Source: Rhodococcus rhodnii (GTDB lineage Bacteria > Actinomycetota > Actinomycetes > Mycobacteriales > Pseudonocardiaceae). From it: a DNA stretch of 64,000 nucleotides. This document shows, piece after piece, positions 58,874 through 64,000 of the stretch. Each line of letters starts with the position of its first letter. Position 1 is the first letter of the stretch. The translations under genes were made by a program, and so were the position numbers. Below the pieces are notes generated by a model. It searched no databases. It was not told where the DNA came from and saw only the letters and a list, made by a program, of their open reading frames with translations. The stretch spans positions 1-64,000 of the forward strand of contig JOAA01000038.1 of assembly GCA_000720375.1 (NCBI GenBank), in the 5' to 3' direction.

Positions 58874-59520
58874 TCCGGGTGTTGATCGTCGACGACCAGG
58901 ACCTGATCCGGGTCGGCCTGCGCACACTCGTGGAGAACGAGGACGGCTTGGCTTTCGCGGGTGAGGCGGCCGACGGCCTGGCGGCGGTGGCCGCGGCTTC
59001 GCAGACCAAGCCGGACGTCGTACTGATGGACATCCGGATGCCCGGCATCGACGGCATCGAGGCGACCCGGCGGATCGTGGCGACTCCCGAACTGGCCGAC
59101 ACCAAGATCATCGTACTGACCACATTCGAGCTGGACGAGTACGTCTTCGACGCTTTGCGTTACGGCGCAAGCGGTTTCCTGCTCAAGGACACCAAACCGG
59201 ACGAGCTCGTCGCGGCGATCAAGCTCGTCGCGGGCGGCGGCGCGTTGCTGTCGCCTTCGGTGACCCGCCGCGTGATCAGCGAGTTCGCTTCCGGCCCGTC
59301 GCGCGCGGTCAAACCCCATCCCCAACTCGGCACACTGACCCAACGGGAACTGGAGATCGTCGGCCTGGTCGGCGAAGGCCTGACCAACGACGAGATCGCC
59401 GAGCGCCTCGTCGTCAGCCCTGCCACCGCCCGGACCCACGTCAGCCGCGCCATGATCAAGCTCGGCGCCCGTGACCGCGCGCAGCTCGTGGTCTTCGCTT
59501 ATCAGTCCGGTCTTACTTGA
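58870..59520 (+). CDS. NarL/LuxR-type response regulator
   Basis: A 216-aa regulator. The receiver (about 1-120) has VLIVDDQDLIRVGLRTLVEN, the acceptor Asp in VVLMDIRMPGIDG, and FLLKDTKPDEL. The LuxR HTH (about 150-210) reads LTQRELEIVGLVGEGLTNDE then IAERLVVSPATARTHVSRAM. Partner of the kinase encoded immediately upstream and the probable regulator of the operon. Overlaps the convergent epoxide hydrolase gene by 8 bp. Confidence 0.93.
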   Translation: MIRVLIVDDQDLIRVGLRTLVENEDGLAFAGEAADGLAAVAAASQTKPDVVLMDIRMPGIDGIEATRRIVATPELADTKIIVLTTFELDEYVFDALRYGASGFLLKDTKPDELVAAIKLVAGGGALLSPSVTRRVISEFASGPSRAVKPHPQLGTLTQRELEIVGLVGEGLTNDEIAERLVVSPATARTHVSRAMIKLGARDRAQLVVFAYQSGLT

Positions 59521-60634
59521 GTCCGGCGAAGAACGTCCTGACGTCCGCGACCAGCGACTCGGGCTCCTCGACGGCCGCGAAGTGCCCGCCGCGGTCCACG
59601 TCCGTCCACCGGACGATCGTGTGCTCGGGTTCGAGGTACCGCCGGACGCCGGCGTCGTGCGCGAAGACGATCATCGCGGTCGGCACACCGGAGTTCTGCG
59701 CGGCCGCGCCCCATGAGGCGTCCTGGGCGTAGCCGACATAGCCCGCCGACCCGGCCGTCCCGGTGAGCCAGTAGATCATCACGTTGGTCAGCAGCCAGTC
59801 CCGGTCGATGATCTTCTCGGGGTTTTCCGAACGCGGATGGGTCCACTCACGGAACTTGTCCATGATCCAGGCCAGCTGGCCGACCGGGGAATCGACCAGG
59901 CCGTACGCCAGCGTTTGCGGGCGCGTGGACTGGATGGCGATGTACCCGAACTCCTCGCGGTGGAACGCCTGGATCCGGCTCAGCCGGTCCTGCTCCAGCG
60001 AGGTCAGCGACGCCCATTCGGCTTCGGGGATGGGGAACTGCGGGATCGCCATCGGGCCGTTGAGGTGCACGCCGATCACGCGGTCGGGTGCCACCCTGGC
60101 GACCTCGGGACTGACCGCCGCGCCGATGTCTCCGCCCTGCACACCGAACTTCTCGTAGCCGAGGCGGTCCATCAACGTGGCCCACGCCCGTGCGATCCGG
60201 GTGGTGTCCCATCCGGAGTCGTTCGTGGGGCCGGAGAAGCCGAAGCCCGGCAACGCGGGGATGACCAAGTGGAACTCGTCGGTCAGCAACGGGATCACAG
60301 TGAGGAACTCCGCGACCGAGCCGGGCCAGCCGTGCGTCAATAGCAACGGCGTGGCATTCGCGTTCTCGGAGCGGATGTGCATGAAGTAGATGTTCTGACC
60401 GTCGATCGTGGTCGTGAACTGCGGATACGCGTTCAGTTGCGCTTCGGCGTCCCGCCAGGAGTACTCGGTGCGCCAGTAGTCGACCATGTCCCGCAGCCAG
60501 CTCACGGGTACGCCGGTGTCCCATGAATCGCCCGGCAGTGCCGCGGGCCAGATCGTTTTCTCCAGCCTCGTCCGCAGGTCGTCCAGGCGCTCCTGGGGGA
60601 TCTCGATCCGGAATTCGGTGATCTCTTCGCTCAT
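59513..60634 (-). CDS. Epoxide hydrolase with EHN domain
   Basis: A 373-aa alpha/beta-hydrolase. An N-terminal EHN region (about 1-100) has EFRIEIPQERLDDLRTRLEK, and the core has LLLTHGWPGSVAEFLTVIPL, GGDIGAAVSPEVARVAPDRV (nucleophile Asp in GGDIGA) and the C-terminal RWTDVDRGGHFAAVEEPESL with the catalytic His. It opens epoxides to diols. ATG at 60634 follows a TAGTGT box by 7 nt. Divergent from the WYL regulator, which probably controls it. Confidence 0.92.
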   Translation of the reverse strand: MSEEITEFRIEIPQERLDDLRTRLEKTIWPAALPGDSWDTGVPVSWLRDMVDYWRTEYSWRDAEAQLNAYPQFTTTIDGQNIYFMHIRSENANATPLLLTHGWPGSVAEFLTVIPLLTDEFHLVIPALPGFGFSGPTNDSGWDTTRIARAWATLMDRLGYEKFGVQGGDIGAAVSPEVARVAPDRVIGVHLNGPMAIPQFPIPEAEWASLTSLEQDRLSRIQAFHREEFGYIAIQSTRPQTLAYGLVDSPVGQLAWIMDKFREWTHPRSENPEKIIDRDWLLTNVMIYWLTGTAGSAGYVGYAQDASWGAAAQNSGVPTAMIVFAHDAGVRRYLEPEHTIVRWTDVDRGGHFAAVEEPESLVADVRTFFAGLK

Positions 60635-60654
60635 GAGAACCACACTATGACCCA

Positions 60655-60677
60655 CTTAGGGCGAGATGTGTCCTAAG
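60655..60677. promoter_or_regulatory. Inverted repeat between the epoxide hydrolase and WYL regulator genes
   Basis: CTTAGG (60655-60660) and CCTAAG (60672-60677) are perfect arms across 11 bp. The right arm overlaps the TAAGCT -10 box (60674-60679) of the leaderless WYL gene, and the left arm lies just upstream of the hydrolase -10 box, so one bound protein could block both promoters. Confidence 0.55.
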
Positions 60678-60684
60678 CTGAACT

Positions 60685-61620
60685 GTGCGGTTATTTCAGT
60701 TGTTGTCGCTACTTCAGACCTCGCGCTCCTGGAGCGGCGTCGACCTCGCCGAGCGGCTCTCGGTGGACGTGCGGACCGTGCGCCGGGACATCGAGCGCTT
60801 GCGTGACCTCGGATATCCCGTGGTCGCGGCACAGGGAGTCGCCGGCTACCGGCTCGGCGCGGGCGCGAAACTGCCGCCACTGCTGCTGGACGACGAAGAG
60901 GCGATCGCTGTCGCGATTGGACTGCGTACCGCGGCGAGCGGCACGATCGCGGGCATCGAGGAGAGCTCGCTGCGTGCTCTGGCCAAGCTCGAACAGGTGT
61001 TGCCGTCACGCCTGCGGCATCGGGTGCAGTTGGTGCATTCGGTCACCGAGACTTTGCCGTCCCGCGGTCCGACCGTGGATCCGGACACGCTGACCGCGAT
61101 CGCGACCGCGTGCCGTGACCACGAGATCCTGCGATTCGACTATTCGTCCCACGACGGCACCGCTTCGGTCAGGAAGACCGAGCCTCATCGCGTTGTCCAC
61201 ACCGGACGCCGGTGGTACCTGGTCGGCTGGGACGTCGATCGTGGCGACTGGCGTACCTACCGGGTCGACCGGATCAAGCCGCGGATCCCCACCGGTCCAC
61301 GGTTCACGCCCCGGGAAGTCCCGGAACTAGCCGGATACGTGTCACGCGGTGTGTCCACATCGGCCTACCGATACCACGCCAAGATCACCCTAGGCGTGTC
61401 CGCTTCCGTTGCCGCGCAACGGGTTTCCCCGACAACTGGCGTGATCGAGGCTATCGATGAGAACAGTTGCCTGCTGCACACCGGATCCAACTCGCTGGAC
61501 GAGATCATCGTGTACGTCGGGCTGTTCGATTTCCCGTTCACCATCTCGGAGCCGCCGGAGTTGGTCGCCCGGGTGCGCGAGCTCGCGGACCGATTCGCTC
61601 AGGCCAGCGCTTCGCGGTAG
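60685..61620 (+). CDS. YafY-type transcriptional regulator with WYL domain
   Basis: A 311-aa regulator. An N-terminal HTH_11 (about 3-55, VRLFQLLSLLQTSRSWSGVD, LAERLSVDVRTVRRDIERLR) and a middle region with LLLDDEEAIAVAIGLRTAAS lead to a WYL domain (about 130-215) with RWYLVGWDVDRGDWRTYRVD. A C-terminal WCX-like extension follows. WYL proteins bind small ligands or nucleic acid. GTG at 60685 is 5 nt beyond a TAAGCT box. Confidence 0.92.
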   Translation: MRLFQLLSLLQTSRSWSGVDLAERLSVDVRTVRRDIERLRDLGYPVVAAQGVAGYRLGAGAKLPPLLLDDEEAIAVAIGLRTAASGTIAGIEESSLRALAKLEQVLPSRLRHRVQLVHSVTETLPSRGPTVDPDTLTAIATACRDHEILRFDYSSHDGTASVRKTEPHRVVHTGRRWYLVGWDVDRGDWRTYRVDRIKPRIPTGPRFTPREVPELAGYVSRGVSTSAYRYHAKITLGVSASVAAQRVSPTTGVIEAIDENSCLLHTGSNSLDEIIVYVGLFDFPFTISEPPELVARVRELADRFAQASASR

Positions 61621-62039
61621 GTGTTCACGGAGTCAGCGAGCCTGTCCAGGTCTGCCCGCATCTTGGCCAGGCCCGTGTCGTCAAGGCCCATGGCTTCGCC
61701 GATGATGCCCGGGATCCGCTCGGCCCGCTTGCGCAGGGCGACGCCTTCCGGTGTCAGGCTGATCCCGACCGAGCGCTCGTCCTTCGCTTGCCGGGTGCGC
61801 TTGACATATCCGGCGTATTCGAGGCGCTTGAGCAGGGGTGAGAGGGTGCCGGAGTCGAGGTTGAGCTCGGCGCCCAGCTCCTTGACAAGCCGGTGGTCCC
61901 GCTCCCAAAGCGCGAGCATGACGAGGTACTGCGGGTACGTCAGGTCCATCTCCTCGAGCAGGACGCGGTACAGAGCGGTCACCGCACGGGACGCGGAGTA
62001 CAGCCCGAAGCACACCTGGTCATCGAGACGCAACGACAT
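61599..62039 (-). CDS. OhrR-type MarR family regulator
   Basis: A 146-aa repressor. The reactive cysteine is C10 in DDQVCFGLYSASRAVTALYR, the OhrR hallmark, and the winged helix has LVKELGAELNLDSGTLSPLL then KRLEYAGYVKRTRQAKDERS. Oxidation of C10 by organic peroxides releases DNA. No ohr gene is adjacent; the divergent esterase gene is the likely target. The 3' end overlaps the WYL gene by 22 bp. Confidence 0.92.
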   Translation of the reverse strand: MSLRLDDQVCFGLYSASRAVTALYRVLLEEMDLTYPQYLVMLALWERDHRLVKELGAELNLDSGTLSPLLKRLEYAGYVKRTRQAKDERSVGISLTPEGVALRKRAERIPGIIGEAMGLDDTGLAKMRADLDRLADSVNTYREALA

Positions 62040-62109
62040 CCCACCATGATGCCGCGCAACTTTGCGGCACGCAACTCAAGTGGCCTTCATCTCATTGCAC
62101 TCAAATCGA

Positions 62110-62138
62110 TTGTGCACAACTTAGTTGCGGACTAACTT
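62110..62138. promoter_or_regulatory. Palindromic sites in the OhrR/esterase divergent promoter
   Basis: TTGTGCACAA (62110-62119) is a perfect 10-bp palindrome. It is followed by AACTTAGT-N5-ACTAACTT (62118-62138), an imperfect dyad with core TTAGT/ACTAA. Both are candidate OhrR sites and are AT-rich compared with the surroundings. Confidence 0.5.
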
Positions 62139-62176
62139 CGTTTTCGTCAGCTCGAACCGGAGACGGACTCGAATCC

Positions 62177-62308
62177 CGAGCCAGCTCAACCCGAGATGCC
62201 CACCGAGACGGCCCGAACCCCGAGCCAGCTCGCCCCGAAATGCCCACCGAGACGGCCCGAACCCCGAGCCAACTCAACCCCGAGATGGCCCGGATCCCGA
62301 GTCGCCTC
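62177..62308 (+). repeat. Three 44-bp direct repeats in the leader of the esterase gene
   Basis: Units begin with CGAGCCAGCT or CGAGCCAACT at 62177, 62221 and 62265. The first two share nearly all of their 44 bases, while the third degenerates after about 27. The array fills the leader between the palindromes and the esterase ribosome site, and an open reading frame through it would give a Pro/Arg-rich peptide (beginning MPTETARTPSQL) in frame with the esterase. Confidence 0.85.
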
Positions 62309-62327
62309 GAACCCCGAGGAGGAAGAA

Positions 62328-63278
62328 ATGACCGCCAACCCGCGCAACCTGGTTCTCGAGCCGGCCGCCCAGGCGTTCGTCGAGGCAACCGCTGAGCCGC
62401 CGTACCTCTTCGAGCTGCCGCCTGCCGAGGGCCGCGCCGCTGTCGACGGTGTCCAGGACGGTCCGGTGGACATGCCGCCTGCCGACATCGAGACCCTGCA
62501 CGACATCCCCGGCGTCCCTGAGGTTCGGATCGTCCGGCCGCAGGGCGTGACCGGGCCGCTTCCGGTGATCGTGTACATCCACGGCGCCGGATGGGTTTTC
62601 GGCAACTTCCACACGCACGAGCGCTTGGTTCGTGAGCTTGCCGTCGGCACCGGTGCCGCGGTGGTCTTCCCGGAGTACGACCGTTCGCCGGAGGTGCGCT
62701 ACCCGGTCGCGATCGAGCAGAACTACGCGGCCGCCAAATGGGTTGCCGAGCACGGCGCCGAGAAGAACTTGGACACCACCCGGATCGCGATCGCGGGCGA
62801 CTCGGTCGGCGGGAACATGACCGCCGCGGTGACCTTGATGGCCAAGGAGCGTGGCGACGTGACCTTCAAGCAGCAGGTGCTGTTCTACCCGGTCACCGAC
62901 GCCAACTTCGACACCGGCTCGTACATCGAGTTCGCCGAGGGGTACTTCCTGCGCCGCGACGGCATGCAGTGGTTCTGGGACCAGTACACGACCGACCCGG
63001 CACAGCGCGCGGAGATCACCGCGTCGCCGCTGCGGGCGACGCTGGAGCAGCTCGCCGACCTGCCGCCCGCGTTGGTGATCACGGGTGAGGCCGACGTGCT
63101 GCGCGACGAGGGCGAGGCCTACGCGGCCAAGCTGCGTCAGGCGGGCGTGCCGGTGACCGCGGTCCGTTACCAGGGCATTGTCCACGACTTCGTGATGGTC
63201 AACGCCCTGCGCGAGACGCACGCCGCCGAAGCCGCGATCAACCAGGCGATCGCCGTGCTGAGCAAGGCGCTCAGCTAA
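62328..63278 (+). CDS. HSL-type alpha/beta-hydrolase (esterase/lipase)
   Basis: A 316-aa esterase of the hormone-sensitive-lipase family. The oxyanion motif reads VIVYIHGAGWVFGNFHTHE, the nucleophile lies in IAGDSVGGNMTAAV, the Asp in ITGEADVLRDEG and the His in YQGIVHDFVMVN. GAGGAGG 5 nt before the ATG at 62328 decides the start, although the frame is open back to 62196 through the 44-bp repeats. Expression is probably controlled by the divergent OhrR protein, so the enzyme may handle lipid-peroxidation esters (inference). Confidence 0.9.
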   Translation: MTANPRNLVLEPAAQAFVEATAEPPYLFELPPAEGRAAVDGVQDGPVDMPPADIETLHDIPGVPEVRIVRPQGVTGPLPVIVYIHGAGWVFGNFHTHERLVRELAVGTGAAVVFPEYDRSPEVRYPVAIEQNYAAAKWVAEHGAEKNLDTTRIAIAGDSVGGNMTAAVTLMAKERGDVTFKQQVLFYPVTDANFDTGSYIEFAEGYFLRRDGMQWFWDQYTTDPAQRAEITASPLRATLEQLADLPPALVITGEADVLRDEGEAYAAKLRQAGVPVTAVRYQGIVHDFVMVNALRETHAAEAAINQAIAVLSKALS

Positions 63279-63999
63279 GTACCTTGGCGACGAACTCGTT
63301 GCGGAATTTGCCCGCCGGGTCCAGTCGCCGAGCCAGATCCTCGAAGTCCTGCAGCCGCTCGTAGCGCGACTGCAGGACTTCTGGTGCCACGTCGAAGATC
63401 TTCGCCCAGTGCGGCCGCGCGTCGAATTCCGCCAGTCGTTCGCTCACCATGGAAATCACCGGCAGGACAGCGGCGCCGTCCGCGATCCAGGTGAAGTGGA
63501 TGCTGACCGTGTCGCGCTCGTAGTACGGGCTCAGCCACAGCTGATCCGCTTTGATGGCACGGATTTCGCTGATCTGCAGTACCGGGTGGATGTGCTCGCG
63601 GATCTCGTTGATCGCCCGCAGGGCAGCCATGGCGTCGTGGCGCGCGACCATGAACTCGGTCTGCAGCTCCTCCCCCGCGCTCGGCGTGAACTCCGGGCGG
63701 AAGTGCGGCAGACGGTCGAAGAAGCGTCCCGGAATCCCCAGCTGTTGCGTGCAGTTCTCGGTCGCCATGCCGGGAATCGGGTGGCGTGGACCATCGGCGG
63801 GCATCGTGCCGTCGGGGATGAACTCCGGGTCTTGCGTCCGCTGCTTGACCCATACCTGGTTGATCGTGTCGCCCGACCAGTCGGTGAACAGGCTGACGCT
63901 GTACGCGCCGTCCAGAACCTCGAGAACGTTCGTGGCGAGTGGCAGTCCTTCGTGGACGTACTGCCGGATCTCGAAGGCGGGCACCAGATCCAAAGTCAC
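63271..63999 (-). CDS. D-arabinono-1,4-lactone oxidase family FAD protein, C-terminal part (partial)
   Basis: The visible 242 residues match the C-terminal ALO domain: FFDRLPHFRPEFTPSAGEEL, HIHPVLQISEIRAIKADQLW, SIHFTWIADG, and the end DARPHWAKIFDVAP then RLDPAGKFRNEFVAKVL, where the H-W-A/G-K motif is conserved. The N-terminal FAD-binding domain lies beyond the right edge. It oxidises an aldono-lactone such as L-gulono-1,4-lactone. Its end overlaps the esterase gene by 8 bp. Confidence 0.9.
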   Translation of the reverse strand: MTLDLVPAFEIRQYVHEGLPLATNVLEVLDGAYSVSLFTDWSGDTINQVWVKQRTQDPEFIPDGTMPADGPRHPIPGMATENCTQQLGIPGRFFDRLPHFRPEFTPSAGEELQTEFMVARHDAMAALRAINEIREHIHPVLQISEIRAIKADQLWLSPYYERDTVSIHFTWIADGAAVLPVISMVSERLAEFDARPHWAKIFDVAPEVLQSRYERLQDFEDLARRLDPAGKFRNEFVAKVLS

Positions 64000-64000
64000 G

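Noticed and set aside
62196..62327. N-terminal extension of the esterase through the 44-bp repeats
   Set aside because: A strong AGGAGG site precedes the ATG at 62328, and the extension is Pro/Arg-rich and absent from the family layout. Kept as an open question in the findings.

Overview
The window is visibly GC-rich, densely coded actinobacterial chromosome. Many genes start with GTG, and at least 14 genes have a TANNNT box 5-9 nt before the start codon, so their mRNAs are probably leaderless. A DinB/DUF664 protein of the mycothiol-transferase type, F420/FMN luciferase-like monooxygenases, a SigC-like ECF factor, a bacterial Ku, a SARP regulator, HtaA-type heme uptake and a sortase-E type LAxTG anchor together suggest the order Pseudonocardiales (Amycolatopsis, Lentzea, Saccharothrix or Kibdelosporangium relatives). 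That placement is inference from gene content. No tRNA, rRNA, CRISPR array or phage gene is visible.

Layout. 1-3784: possible start of an IS630-type transposase, a GntR/UTRA regulator, a small membrane protein, a gene-poor stretch, and a secreted metzincin protease with a strong terminator. 3900-7699: a TetR regulator and an alpha/beta hydrolase behind matching operators, a MerR gene enclosed by a 12-bp inverted repeat at CTAG junctions, and a secreted M14 carboxypeptidase. 7770-12982: Ppx phosphatase, CsbD-like protein, Ku, SDR, VOC protein, a TetR regulator, a large inverted array of 22-nt repeats, and an SDR behind a doubled palindrome. 12969-18975: a heme-uptake locus (hmuTUV-type ABC transporter plus HtaA and two further secreted proteins) with an iron box at its divergent promoter. 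19303-23548: NAD(P)-binding protein, ureohydrolase, P1 peptidase and exported amidohydrolase. 23592-26733: a three-gene phosphorelay of response regulator, CHASE3 histidine kinase and receiver-PP2C phosphatase.

26761-40042 is mainly oxidoreductases and their regulators: a HAD phosphatase, a TetR/ferredoxin-reductase/metal-hydrolase operon, an LLM oxidoreductase with divergent TetR, DUF5959, DinB and MFS genes, an LLM/FMN-reductase/SARP operon, a TetR/NmrA pair and an SMI1/KNR4 membrane protein. 40067-44545 is the most interesting locus: two alpha/beta-hydrolases, an ATP-grasp ligase and a GCS2-type ligase in a tight operon that looks like an uncharacterised amide-bond-forming pathway. 44572-48523 holds DoxX, a tyrosine phosphatase, an exported sialidase, an exported cyclophilin and a decayed IS3-family element. 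48577-52598 holds a tripartite tricarboxylate transporter (TctCBA), an Lrp regulator and a LysE exporter with a clear dyad operator. 52584-55349 holds pirin, a small acetyltransferase, a SigC-like factor and a quinone-reductase-type dehydrogenase. 55546-59520 is an ABC exporter/two-component operon. 59513-63999 holds an epoxide hydrolase with divergent WYL regulator, an OhrR-type MarR regulator, a 44-bp repeat leader, an HSL-type esterase and the C-terminal part of an aldonolactone oxidase.

Neighbouring genes that converge almost always overlap at their 3' ends (12 overlaps of 4-31 bp), and most same-strand neighbours are joined by ATGA-type overlaps, so transcription units can be read with fair confidence.
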